Below, one piece after another: positions 36,551-44,785 of a stretch of 64,000 nt of DNA. Position 1 is the first letter of the stretch, and each line of letters begins with the position of its first letter. Position numbers and translations under genes: made by a program. Source of the DNA: Rickettsiales bacterium (GTDB taxonomy: Bacteria > Pseudomonadota > Alphaproteobacteria > Rickettsiales > JABCZZ01); contig DASTXE010000006.1 in assembly GCA_035765535.1 (NCBI GenBank), positions 558,001-622,000 on the forward strand. The letters run 5' to 3'. The notes beneath the pieces are model-generated. The model did not search any database. It was not told the origin of the DNA and worked only from the letters and a program-made list of their open reading frames with translations.

Positions 36551-37627
36551 ATGCAATACCACCGTCTTCTGGCAACCACAGCATTGGCACTGGCACTTCT
36601 GGCATCGGAAGCATCTGCCGGCAGCAACAGCTTCTTCATCACACAGACAGGCAGTGCAGACTCTGCGAGCGCATCCCAGACCGGCACAAGCAATACACTC
36701 GGCACCTCACCTGCTCCTTTCCAGCAGAACGGTGATGCAGATACGCTCGAAGCAAATCAATATGGTAATTTCAATATTATCCAGACTTCCGGCACAACCG
36801 GCTTACAATCCGGTATACAGGATACCGCCACCATCACACAGGGAAGTGCAGCCGATCCAAGCAGTTACGCACAGGCAACACTCACTCAGAAAGGTGATTA
36901 CGAAAGCGCGGGCATTACCCAAAACGGCACTGCTTCTGCGATCTCCTACAATGCAGCTTCCATTACGCAGACCTATTCCACGGATTACGACACTGCCACT
37001 ATTTCGCAGGACGGCAATGACGGCGCAGGCATTAACTCTGCCAGCATCCTGCAACATAACAATACACAGACCGATGCAGAAATCACTCAGGCAGGCGGCG
37101 GCAGCGATACAGCGTCGATCGATCAGTCCGGTGATTATACCCACGCAAGCATTACGCAATCCGGTGACGCCAACACTGCCAGCACCACACAGCAGGGCAA
37201 TCGCGACAGCGCCGATACGACCCAGTCCGGCAACCAGAACACGGCAACAATCCTGGAGCTGAATGATGACGAATCCGCGTCCATTCTGCAAAGCGGCTCG
37301 CAAGGAATCGCCAGCATCGTGCAGTCGGGTAACTTCGACAGTGCATCGATTACCCAGTCGGGCATTGCCAATAATGCGATGCTGCTGCAAAGCGGTAATC
37401 ACGACTTAGCGAGCATAATACAATCCGGCAGCAATAATTTTGCAAGCCTTATGCAATCGGGTAACTTTAACGAAGGAAGCATAAGCCAGTCCGGAACAAA
37501 TGACAGTGCGACGCTGACACAAAACGGTGACCATAACACGGCCAGCATCACACAGACGGGTGCTTCCAATGCAATTAATGTTGCACAGAACGGATCTAAT
37601 GGCCATGTGACAGTCATTCAGCACTAA
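36551..37627 (+). CDS. large curlin-repeat protein (amyloid subunit candidate 2)
   Basis: A 358-residue exported protein with a signal peptide (ALALALLASEASA) and a long curlin array. In the C-terminal third the period is exactly 11, e.g. ASIIQSGSNNF, ASLMQSGNFNE, GSISQSGTNDS, ATLTQNGDHNT and ASITQTGASNA. Two such units make one 22-residue E. coli-type curlin repeat. It ends NGHVTVIQH, echoing the C-terminus of the preceding gene. It is probably a second fibre subunit or a nucleator paralogue. Repeats start after a spacer of about 60 residues. Confidence 0.9.
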   Translation: MQYHRLLATTALALALLASEASAGSNSFFITQTGSADSASASQTGTSNTLGTSPAPFQQNGDADTLEANQYGNFNIIQTSGTTGLQSGIQDTATITQGSAADPSSYAQATLTQKGDYESAGITQNGTASAISYNAASITQTYSTDYDTATISQDGNDGAGINSASILQHNNTQTDAEITQAGGGSDTASIDQSGDYTHASITQSGDANTASTTQQGNRDSADTTQSGNQNTATILELNDDESASILQSGSQGIASIVQSGNFDSASITQSGIANNAMLLQSGNHDLASIIQSGSNNFASLMQSGNFNEGSISQSGTNDSATLTQNGDHNTASITQTGASNAINVAQNGSNGHVTVIQH

Positions 37628-37644
37628 CGGCAAGGAATAGAGAA

Positions 37645-38190
37645 ATGGAAAATAGGGGCAAGTTTTCCCTGGTAGCTATAGGGCTGGCGGCGTTTGCCGT
37701 TCCCGGCATTGCCTCTGCCGAAACGGTGGATATTCCGCAGGTACCGGCGGATTCCACACAAGTCAATAATGCTGAGTCCGGCATTCACGCCGAGAACCGC
37801 TCCCGCAGTGACTACCAGAGCCAGATTCTGAATAATCCGGAACTGAACGACCGCGCACGCGCCGAGTCGATCATTCGCTCAGACGAAGAAGAGTCTCAGG
37901 GTAATACTGCAACCATTACTCAGAGCAAAAAAGGCGGTGGCAATACCGCAACGATTATTCAAAACGGCAAGTCCAACCGCTCTTCCATTATGCAGGAAGG
38001 CAGCAACAATCATGCCTATCAGCGCCAGCACGGCAAGCATAACGATTTACGCGTGGAGCAATATGGCGAACACAATACTTCTCACGAAGAGCAGGAAGGC
38101 GATTATAACCACAAAGTCAAAATCCAGAACGGCCACAGGGAAGAAGAAACGGATATTGAACAGGCGGCACCGGCCAGTTCCGATCAATAA
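37645..38190 (+). CDS. charged curlin-like protein
   Basis: A 181-residue exported protein (signal ending PGIASA), starting 17 bases after the second curlin gene. The first 70 mature residues are hydrophilic and not repetitive. From about residue 90 there are seven 11-residue units of the curlin spacing N-x5-Q-x-G, for example NTATIIQNGKS, NRSSIMQEGSN, NHAYQRQHGKH and NDLRVEQYGEH. The usual Ala/Ser/Ile interior positions become charged or His-rich. It is a possible minor subunit, nucleator or fibre terminator; the role is inference. Confidence 0.75.
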   Translation: MENRGKFSLVAIGLAAFAVPGIASAETVDIPQVPADSTQVNNAESGIHAENRSRSDYQSQILNNPELNDRARAESIIRSDEEESQGNTATITQSKKGGGNTATIIQNGKSNRSSIMQEGSNNHAYQRQHGKHNDLRVEQYGEHNTSHEEQEGDYNHKVKIQNGHREEETDIEQAAPASSDQ

Positions 38191-38214
38191 TTTATTAACA
38201 AGCGGAAGCGGACA

Positions 38215-38619
38215 ATGATAATACGATTTCTAATCTCGGCAGCTTCACTGGCCCTGATAACCGCCAGCAGCGCCTATGCCAGCCCGCTGGTATTTCAGGG
38301 ACAGAACGCCGCTCTCTTTCCGGGAGCGAATCCGAGCGACACGGCACTGCTGATGAACAGTGTTCCCAAACCCGCGAGCGATCCCACTTCCCAAGCCAAT
38401 CTGACATCGGCAAATCTTATCCAGTCTGCGATTGAAAGCCAGATCAGCAGCAAAATTTACAATGATATATTTGGCTCCGGTGCTGCCAGTTCCGGAAGCG
38501 AAGTGCTGGGCAACGGTAATATTATCAAATGGCAGCCCGATCCCAGCGGAACCGGCGTGCAGGTCACGATCTATTATGCCAACGGCGGCTCCAGCATTAT
38601 CTACGGCAGCGCCCCTTAG
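38215..38619 (+). CDS. csgF: curli assembly protein CsgF
   Basis: A 134-residue exported protein with a signal peptide ending SSAYA. The mature N-terminus (SPLVFQGQNAALFPGANPSD, then TALLMNS) matches the CsgF N-terminal segment that inserts into the CsgG pore. The C-terminal part (IIKWQPDPSGTGVQVTIYY) is the CsgF beta domain. By family it couples secreted curlin to the surface channel. It lies between the curlin-like genes and csgG, the expected context. Confidence 0.85.
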   Translation: MIIRFLISAASLALITASSAYASPLVFQGQNAALFPGANPSDTALLMNSVPKPASDPTSQANLTSANLIQSAIESQISSKIYNDIFGSGAASSGSEVLGNGNIIKWQPDPSGTGVQVTIYYANGGSSIIYGSAP

Positions 38620-38671
38620 TCATCGCATCATTACCTATTCTTCTGTTCCTCTATCACGGGCATGACATCTC

Positions 38672-39553
38672 ATGACATTTAAAAAACTTTCCCTTTTTGC
38701 TTCTGCGCTGATGCTGCTTTCCGCCTGCGCGCCGCATTCAAACATCTACGATAACGCCATGGTGGAAGAAGCGAAGGTCAACACCACGACCCGCGCGGAT
38801 GATATATTGAAGAACCTGCCCGCCCCCAAACGCAAAGTGGCCGTAGTCGCATATGATTTCCAGGACCAGACGGGGCAATTCAAGAACAACGGCAACTATA
38901 CGGATTATTCGAGCGCCGTCACCAAAGGCGGCTATTCCATCCTGATCAAGGCGCTGCTCGACACAAGCCACGGCCAATGGTTCACCGTTTCCGAACGCGG
39001 CAACCTGAAGGATCTGCTGCAGGAACGTCAGCTCATCAAACTGACCCGGGCGCAATATGCGGGGCCGCGCGGTGGCAAACTGGGCGAATTGCCGCCACTG
39101 GTATATGGCGGCATGTTACTGGAAGGCGGCATTATCGCCTATGATTCCAACGTGCTGACAGGCGGCGCTGGCGCCGCATTTCTCGGTATCAGCGGATCGG
39201 TGCAATATCGCCGCGATCTGGTGACGGTTTACCTGCGTGCCGTAAGCGTGCAGACAGGGGAAGTGCTGCTTTCCGTCACGAGTTCCAAGACCGTCTATTC
39301 TTCATCGCTGGATGCAAACTACATAAAATACGTCACGATTGACCATTTATTGCAGACCGAAGCGGGCGTCACCTTAAACGAACCGACGCAGCTAGCCGTG
39401 CGGCAGGCAGTTGAAACCGCTGTCTATTCCCTTATCATGGAAGGGGCGATCGACAACATATGGAGCTTCAAACGTCATGCGGAAGGTGACGAAGCCATCA
39501 ACAATTATATTGCACGGCGTGACGGGGTCGACAAAGTTACAGCGAAAAAATAA
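38672..39553 (+). CDS. csgG: curli secretion channel CsgG
   Basis: A 293-residue lipoprotein (lipobox LLSAC) of the CsgG family. KVAVVAYDFQDQTGQFKNNG, SILIKALLDTSHGQWFTVSE, RGNLKDLLQERQLIKLTRAQ, LLEGGIIAYDSNVLTGGAGA, YRRDLVTVYLRAVSVQTGEV and SSKTVYSSSLDANYIKYV match CsgG blocks including the pore-forming transmembrane hairpins. It forms the nonameric outer-membrane curlin exporter. No csgE, csgB, csgC or csgD was recognised in the window. Confidence 0.93.
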   Translation: MTFKKLSLFASALMLLSACAPHSNIYDNAMVEEAKVNTTTRADDILKNLPAPKRKVAVVAYDFQDQTGQFKNNGNYTDYSSAVTKGGYSILIKALLDTSHGQWFTVSERGNLKDLLQERQLIKLTRAQYAGPRGGKLGELPPLVYGGMLLEGGIIAYDSNVLTGGAGAAFLGISGSVQYRRDLVTVYLRAVSVQTGEVLLSVTSSKTVYSSSLDANYIKYVTIDHLLQTEAGVTLNEPTQLAVRQAVETAVYSLIMEGAIDNIWSFKRHAEGDEAINNYIARRDGVDKVTAKK

Positions 39554-39627
39554 GGTCGTCTGGGAAGCCTTTATATAGATGTCCGAAAATGGCTATCGCC
39601 TATGCAGGCTTGTGCTATGATGCCCGC

Positions 39628-41097
39628 ATGAAAAACATTCAGGATGATAATGCGCTCTATACCGCATTCAAAGCGCATGACCCGCGATTCGATGGCGTAT
39701 TTTATGTCGGTGTAACCTCAACCGGCATTTACTGCCGCCCTGTCTGCACGGCCAGAACGCCCAAACAGGAAAACTGTCATTTTTTCACCTCCGCAGCCGC
39801 AGCGGAAAAAGCTTCTTTTCGTCCCTGCCTGCGCTGTCGCCCCGAACTTGCACCGGGTAGTGCTCCCGTAGATGACGCGCAGCGTATCGCGCGCCAGATC
39901 GCAGACCGACTGGAAACCTCACTGGAAAATGATGAGAGCAATCTTGAACATATTGCGGCGCAATATGAGCTGAGCTCACGCCAGATCCGTCGCATTATCC
40001 AGAAGGAATTCGGTGTCTCTCCCATTGAACTGCTGCAGACAAGACGGTTGCTACTGGCAAAGCAATTGCTGACGGAGACTGCCCTGCCCGTCACGGAAAT
40101 AGCTTTCGCCAGCGGCTTTGGCAGCCTGCGCCGCTTCAACGATGCGTTCCTCACCCATTACGGCATGCCGCCCACGCAACTGCGAAAGAATGCTGCCGGC
40201 TCGGCAGAAGCGGCAACAAAAGACCATATCACGCTTCAACTTTCCTACCGCCCGCCTTATGACTGGGAAACCATTCTGTGCTTTCTGGAAGGGCGCGCAA
40301 TGAAAGGAGTGGAGCATATAGAGGAAGGACAATATTGCCGCAGCGTCAGGCTTTCCGGTCACACAGGCTGGCTCCGTGTGCGTCATGCTCCCAAAGGATA
40401 TGCGCTGCAGGCAGATGTCTCCCTCTCTTTGACGCCGGTATTACCTGCGCTGCTGCACAGGCTGCGCAATCTCTTCGATCTTGCCGCTCAGCCGGAAATT
40501 ATTGAAGCGCATTTGAAGCAGAGCCCGCTGTTAAAGCAGACCGTTACACACCATTCCGGCCTGCGCGTACCGGGAGCATTCGATGGCTTTGAACTGGCTG
40601 TACGCGCCATACTCGGCCAGCAGGTGACCGTTAAAGCGGCCACCACCTTTGCAGGTCGCGTAAGCACTGCATTCGGTGAAAAGATTACAACGCCCTGGCC
40701 TGGGGTGAGTCGCCTGAGCCCCACGCCGGAACGCATTGCGGCATTAAAACAGGAGGATCTGGGAGCGCTCAGCATCATCCGCACACGCTGCGAAAGCATT
40801 CTCGCACTGGCAAGAGAGATGGTTTCCGGTCGCCTGAAACTCGATGCCGGAACCGACTTTGCCACCACCTCTGCAAAACTCACCGCCCTGCCCGGCATCG
40901 GCGCATGGACGGCGCATTATATTGCCATGCGCGCACTGCGCTGGCCGGATGCATTTGTGAAAGAAGACATCGCCGTGCGCAATGCGTTAGGTGGCGTCAC
41001 GCCGAAACAGGCAGAACATATATCGCAAGCATGGCGCCCCTGGCGCAGCTACGCAGTACTGCACCTATGGCACTCGCTACCCAAGAAAGGAGCTTAA
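39628..41097 (+). CDS. Ada N-terminal/AraC/AlkA fusion DNA repair protein
   Basis: About 489 residues from the ATG at 39628. In order: Ada zinc domain with Cys residues in GVTSTGIYCRPVC and FRPCLRC; AraC-type helix-turn-helix (IQKEFGVSPIELLQTRRLLL, ITEIAFASGFGSLRRF-like); then an AlkA glycosylase with a helix-hairpin-helix (LTALPGIGAWTAHYIAM) and the catalytic Asp in VKEDIAVRNALGG. By family it senses methyl phosphotriesters, activates the adaptive response and excises alkylated bases. The methyltransferase part is the next gene, not fused. Confidence 0.92.
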   Translation: MKNIQDDNALYTAFKAHDPRFDGVFYVGVTSTGIYCRPVCTARTPKQENCHFFTSAAAAEKASFRPCLRCRPELAPGSAPVDDAQRIARQIADRLETSLENDESNLEHIAAQYELSSRQIRRIIQKEFGVSPIELLQTRRLLLAKQLLTETALPVTEIAFASGFGSLRRFNDAFLTHYGMPPTQLRKNAAGSAEAATKDHITLQLSYRPPYDWETILCFLEGRAMKGVEHIEEGQYCRSVRLSGHTGWLRVRHAPKGYALQADVSLSLTPVLPALLHRLRNLFDLAAQPEIIEAHLKQSPLLKQTVTHHSGLRVPGAFDGFELAVRAILGQQVTVKAATTFAGRVSTAFGEKITTPWPGVSRLSPTPERIAALKQEDLGALSIIRTRCESILALAREMVSGRLKLDAGTDFATTSAKLTALPGIGAWTAHYIAMRALRWPDAFVKEDIAVRNALGGVTPKQAEHISQAWRPWRSYAVLHLWHSLPKKGA

Positions 41098-41098
41098 T

Positions 41099-41590
41099 AT
41101 GACAACGCAATATTACACCACCATGCCAAGCCCGCTGGGCGAGATCGTACTGACATCAGACGGCGCTTGTCTCACTGGTCTCTACGTGCCGCGCAACACA
41201 CATTATACATCCGCGCAGCAGGGCACAAAAGATTCCAAACCGTTTCATGAAGTTATAAAGCAACTGGAGGAATATTTTGCAGGAAAGCGCCGTGATTTTG
41301 ACCTGTCACTCGCACCGCGCGGCACAGCTTTCCAGCAGCGCGTATGGCAGCAATTATGCCGCATTCCGCACGGGGAAACCCGCACCTACGGCAAACTTGC
41401 CCAGGCAATCGGACAGCCGACGGCATCACGCGCGGTTGGGCTTGCCAACGGCCAGAATCCTATCGGCATTATCGTGCCCTGCCACCGCGTCATCGGCAGC
41501 AATGGCAAGCTCACCGGCTACAATGGCGGTGTCGAAGTCAAACAGTGGCTGCTGGATCACGAATCAGGACGTCCCAAATTACCGCTTTGA
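41099..41590 (+). CDS. ogt: methylated-DNA--protein-cysteine methyltransferase
   Basis: A 163-residue suicide repair protein. The active-site PCHRVIGSNGKLTGYNGG and the helix-turn-helix region GETRTYGKLAQAIGQPTASR are clear. It transfers the methyl from O6-methylguanine to its own Cys. The start is one base after the stop of the Ada/AlkA gene (TAATATG), so the pair is an operon for alkylation repair. The length is that of Ogt-type proteins. Confidence 0.95.
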   Translation: MTTQYYTTMPSPLGEIVLTSDGACLTGLYVPRNTHYTSAQQGTKDSKPFHEVIKQLEEYFAGKRRDFDLSLAPRGTAFQQRVWQQLCRIPHGETRTYGKLAQAIGQPTASRAVGLANGQNPIGIIVPCHRVIGSNGKLTGYNGGVEVKQWLLDHESGRPKLPL

Positions 41591-41622
41591 CGCGCTCATC
41601 CGCCACTGCTATCGTGCGGCGC

Positions 41623-42891
41623 ATGGAACAGCAAAGCAATATCGCTATTATCGGCGGCGGTCCGGCGGGACTAATGGCCGCGCAGATACTCGCGGAAGCA
41701 GGACAGCGCGTAACGGTCTATGACCGTATGCCTACCCCCAGCCGCAAACTGCTCATGGCCGGACGCGGCGGCCTGAATCTCACCCATAGCGAACCTTTAG
41801 AAACCTTCATTAGCCGTTACGGTGAAGCTGCTGAGTGGCTTGCCCCGTACATTCAGGCATTCCCGCCCGAAAAATTGCGAGCATGGTGCGAAAACCTCGG
41901 CCAAGAAACCTTCACGGGCAGCAGCGGCAGGGTATTTCCGCGCAGCATGAAAGCAGCCCCGCTATTGCGCGCATGGCTGAATCGTCTGGAACAGTTGGGA
42001 GTGCGCTTCGCAGCACGCCACTATTGGCAGGGTTGGGAAGGAAACGCACTGCGCTTTACGGATGCAGAAGGCAAACCGGTTCTGGTGACACCGGATGCCA
42101 CACTGCTTGCCCTCGGCGGTGCTTCCTGGCCGCGCCTTGGCTCAGACGGAAGCTGGACAAACATTCTGGAAAATGCCAGAATTCCACTGGCACCGCTGCG
42201 CCCCGCCAATTGCGGCTTCACAGTAAACTGGTCGGATTATTTCAAGGAACGCTTCGCCGGGCAACCGCTTAAACCAGTCGCGATGACGCATAACGGTGTG
42301 ACACGCCAAGGCGAAGCGATGATTACGGCACAAGGGATAGAAGGCGGCGTGATATACGCTCTGTCTACTGCACTTCGTGAAAGTATTGCCACCACAGGCA
42401 AAGCGACTCTAAAGCTCGACCTGCGTCCCGGACAGCCAACAGAAGCACTGGCTCATAAACTGGAAAACACTCCGCGCGGCAATAAATCTTTCAGCACCTA
42501 TTTGCGTAAATGCGGTTTGTCGCCGCTCGCTATTGCGCTATTGCGCGAAACCTCAGCACAGGAGCTGGCAGGGCTTACACCCACTGCACTTGCTGCGCAC
42601 ATGAAAGCACTGCCAGTCACACTTACCGGAACGACAGGAATCGCTCGCGCCATTTCCACCGCAGGCGGTATCAGCAAAGAAGCATTGGATGAGCATTTTA
42701 TGCTACATGAAAAACCTGGTATTTTCGCAGCAGGCGAAATGCTGGATTGGGAAGCACCAACAGGCGGTTACCTGCTACAGGCCTGCTTCAGCACGGCCGT
42801 GGCGGCAGCGCAAGGAATACTGCAATTCCTGGACAAACGAAGACTCCTCATCTCGGAACCGTATAATCCAGTGCAACTTAACTTACTTTAG
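41623..42891 (+). CDS. TIGR03862/HI0933-type flavoprotein
   Basis: About 422 residues from the ATG at 41623. FAD-binding IAIIGGGPAGLMAAQILAEA, the MAGRGGLNLTHSEP signature, FTGSSGRVFPRSMKAAPLLR, and the closing FAAGEMLDWEAPTGGYLLQA are typical of the HI0933-like (BaiN) family; TIGR03862 is the proteobacterial group. The activity in this group is not established. It follows ogt by 32 bases and may share its transcript. Confidence 0.88.
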   Translation: MEQQSNIAIIGGGPAGLMAAQILAEAGQRVTVYDRMPTPSRKLLMAGRGGLNLTHSEPLETFISRYGEAAEWLAPYIQAFPPEKLRAWCENLGQETFTGSSGRVFPRSMKAAPLLRAWLNRLEQLGVRFAARHYWQGWEGNALRFTDAEGKPVLVTPDATLLALGGASWPRLGSDGSWTNILENARIPLAPLRPANCGFTVNWSDYFKERFAGQPLKPVAMTHNGVTRQGEAMITAQGIEGGVIYALSTALRESIATTGKATLKLDLRPGQPTEALAHKLENTPRGNKSFSTYLRKCGLSPLAIALLRETSAQELAGLTPTALAAHMKALPVTLTGTTGIARAISTAGGISKEALDEHFMLHEKPGIFAAGEMLDWEAPTGGYLLQACFSTAVAAAQGILQFLDKRRLLISEPYNPVQLNLL

Positions 42892-42900
42892 GAGACATCC

Positions 42901-43182
42901 ATGAAAACTATCATTGGCACTTTTGTGCTCGTATCTTCGCTCGCCTTGCTTTCCACTACGGCTTATGCAGCGGGCGGCGGACGCAACGCCTGCAAACAGG
43001 ACGTTCAAACGTACTGCAGCGACGTGCAGCGCGGCGGCGGACGTATCGTTAAATGCCTGAAAGAGCATGAAAAGGATCTTTCCAGCCAATGCGCAACTGC
43101 CATGGGTAAACTCGAAGACCGTATGCAGGAACGTAAAGATAACAAAAGCTCCGGCAGCGACGATTCTTCCAGCACCAATTAA
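42901..43182 (+). CDS. secreted Cys-rich GLG1-repeat protein
   Basis: A 93-residue exported protein (signal ending TTAYA) with one GLG1/Cys_rich_FGFR-type unit: ACKQDVQTYCSDVQRGGGRI, VKCLKEHEKDLSSQC. Four Cys form the C-x6-8-C, C, C pattern. The tail is Lys/Asp/Ser-rich. Members are common in proteobacteria with no established role. It begins nine bases after the flavoprotein stop with a good AGGAGA site, so it may be an independently translated end gene of the operon. Confidence 0.75.
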   Translation: MKTIIGTFVLVSSLALLSTTAYAAGGGRNACKQDVQTYCSDVQRGGGRIVKCLKEHEKDLSSQCATAMGKLEDRMQERKDNKSSGSDDSSSTN

Positions 43183-43192
43183 AATGCATAAT

Positions 43193-43216
43193 CCCGTCCG
43201 GCTAACCCTGGACGGG
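43193..43216 (+). terminator. hairpin after the Cys-rich gene
   Basis: A 7-bp stem (cccgtcc/ggacggg) with a ten-base loop lies between convergent genes. The following sequence is only mildly T-rich, so a rho-independent terminator is plausible in both directions but not strong. Confidence 0.45.
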
Positions 43217-43231
43217 TAAGCGCTCATAATA

Positions 43232-43795
43232 TTAAACTGCAAAACGGCTGACAATACCGGCAAGGGTGCGCGAGGCCGCATCGAGATTCTGTTGCCAGTC
43301 GATATGGGAACTGCCGTCCGCCCCGTCGGTAATATATTTCACGCAGGCAAACGGAATGGATTTCAGATGGCAGACTTTTGCCAGCCCATAAGCTTCCATG
43401 TCGATAATATCGCAGGGAATGGGGGGCGGTGTTTGCAGGAACGAATCACCTGATCCGCATATACCATGTTCGAGTTCATGAAATACCGTCGGAAATTCCA
43501 GCATCGCCGGATGCGGGTCGAACGGCGTCACGCCATGCTCGAACCCCAGCCCCGTCACATCCATATCCCGCTGCACAAAACCGCGTGCCGCAACGACTTC
43601 TCCCGTGCGGAAAGTCCGGCTGCCTGCCGTGCCTACATTCACTACAAACGGTGTGGCAGGATGATTCGCGAGATATTGCGTCAGCGCAAAAACAGCATTG
43701 ACCTTGCCAACACCGGTATAGATGACGTCCATACCGTGCTGCTCAATGAGACCGTTACTTTCCTGGGAGAGCGCCATCACGATCAGGGGACGCAT
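43232..43795 (-). CDS. purine nucleosidase/phosphorylase superfamily protein
   Basis: A 187-residue PNP_UDP-type protein. The blocks VIYTGVGKVNAVFALTQYL, VVNVGTAGSRTF, CDIIDMEAYGLAKVC and CVKYITDGADGSSHIDW match the MTA/SAH nucleosidase family. It is somewhat shorter than MtnN. The catalytic Asp (TDGAD) and the MEAYG Met-Glu pair are kept. MTA is a product of LuxI reactions and an SAH/MTA nucleosidase near luxI is suggestive, but the gene is not in the luxI operon. Confidence 0.85.
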   Translation of the reverse strand: MRPLIVMALSQESNGLIEQHGMDVIYTGVGKVNAVFALTQYLANHPATPFVVNVGTAGSRTFRTGEVVAARGFVQRDMDVTGLGFEHGVTPFDPHPAMLEFPTVFHELEHGICGSGDSFLQTPPPIPCDIIDMEAYGLAKVCHLKSIPFACVKYITDGADGSSHIDWQQNLDAASRTLAGIVSRFAV

Positions 43796-43819
43796 ATGAT
43801 TTCCCGCCGCGAGAAAATA

Positions 43820-44221
43820 TTACAGACCGTTGGAATACATCGTGCGCAACAGGTCCGCCATACGCTTGCGCAGGCCCGGATCCTGAATCCTTTTGAAGGA
43901 TTTCATCGCTTCGATCACTTCACGGTTTGAAGCGCAGGCTGCACTATCTTCGGTATTGTCATTCACCGGGCGCGCAGGCACAGCTTTTTTCCTGGAGCCA
44001 TTCTGGTCCAAACCTTCAAAGAAATAAGAAGCAGGTACTTGCAGAAACTGTGCAAATTCACACAGCCTTCCGGCATTCATGGCATTGATACCTTTTTCGT
44101 ATTTCTGCACCTGCTGCGACGCCATGCCGACGCCTTTTGCCACTTCGGCCTGGCTCAAACCCAGCGCAGCGCGGCGCTTACGCAGCTGATTGCCTACATG
44201 TATATCGATAACACGCTTCAT
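43820..44221 (-). CDS. XRE-family transcriptional regulator
   Basis: About 133 residues from the ATG at 44221. The HTH_3 domain (GNQLRKRRAALGLSQAEVAK, GVGMASQQVQKYEKGINAM) occupies residues 8-65. A linker and a short helical tail (EAMKSFKRIQDPGLRKRMAD) follow. This layout (HTH plus C-terminal helices) is typical of alphaproteobacterial XRE regulators in the SinR-like or CtrA-linked class. Targets unknown. It lies downstream of the luxI operon beyond a structured spacer. Confidence 0.85.
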   Translation of the reverse strand: MKRVIDIHVGNQLRKRRAALGLSQAEVAKGVGMASQQVQKYEKGINAMNAGRLCEFAQFLQVPASYFFEGLDQNGSRKKAVPARPVNDNTEDSAACASNREVIEAMKSFKRIQDPGLRKRMADLLRTMYSNGL

Positions 44222-44379
44222 ACTGACACCCACATTACTCACTACAGTTGAGTAACGCGAATGATTATTCACGTCAAGATCAATATAATAGCATTCACCG
44301 CTGTAAAATGCCTGACCGTCTCTATCCCAAGATAAAACAGTCAATTACAACGGTATCTTTTTTTTGAAACTTCTCCCGT

Positions 44380-44428
44380 AAGAGGCAGTAAATGTGGCGG
44401 GATTTTCCCGCAGCATTCACCGCCTCTT
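44380..44428. terminator. long compound hairpin between luxI operon and XRE gene
   Basis: Outer arms aagaggc/gcctctt enclose gtaaatg/cattcac-like strands and a perfect inner GCGGGA-TTT-TCCCGC hairpin (44397-44411). On the plus strand a short T-run follows; on the minus strand, the coding direction here, no T-run follows directly. It may stop read-through from the luxI operon or protect its 3' end. Confidence 0.55.
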
Positions 44429-44444
44429 TTACAAGGGCTTTAGA

Positions 44445-44771
44445 TCAATGTGTAAAGTGGTTGAAAAGCTCTTTATTGTCTTCTTCTACCATTTTCACAA
44501 TCTCTGCTTTGACTGAAGCATCGTTGGTCAGGCAAAACTGCCTGAACAACTTGAACGCAATCAGGATATCAGCCGGCGCAAACGGCAGGTCGCTCGGCTG
44601 CTTGGTTCCATAAAGATGGTTTACTTCGTCGATTGCCTTCCTGAGAATGCGGTGCACAGCCAGTTCATTCTTTTCAACAGCGTCGTTTGCCAGGAATTCC
44701 AAGCACACCACGACATCATCGTGATTCTCGCTATACATGGACGGTATATTATTCTTTTCTGCAATCTTCAT
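44445..44771 (-). CDS. small unknown protein in the luxI operon
   Basis: A 108-residue soluble, helical protein that starts 14 bases after the luxI stop with an AAGGAT site. Acidic and helical blocks (DVVVCLEFLANDAVEKNELA, SVKAEIVKMVEEDNKELF) and a central SDLPFAPADILIAFKLF give no recognised family. Co-transcription with luxI suggests a role in signal production or response, which is inference. Confidence 0.65.
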   Translation of the reverse strand: MKIAEKNNIPSMYSENHDDVVVCLEFLANDAVEKNELAVHRILRKAIDEVNHLYGTKQPSDLPFAPADILIAFKLFRQFCLTNDASVKAEIVKMVEEDNKELFNHFTH

Positions 44772-44785
44772 GGCTTGATCCTTTC

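Noticed and set aside
35200..37620. A possible CRISPR or satellite array suggested by recurring DNA words
   Set aside because: The repeats are degenerate at DNA level, have an 11-codon period and encode curlin strands; there are no constant repeats with unique spacers and no cas genes.
41344..41622. An N-terminal extension of the flavoprotein frame
   Set aside because: It overlaps ogt in another frame and is Arg-rich; the FAD motif begins right after the ATG at 41623.
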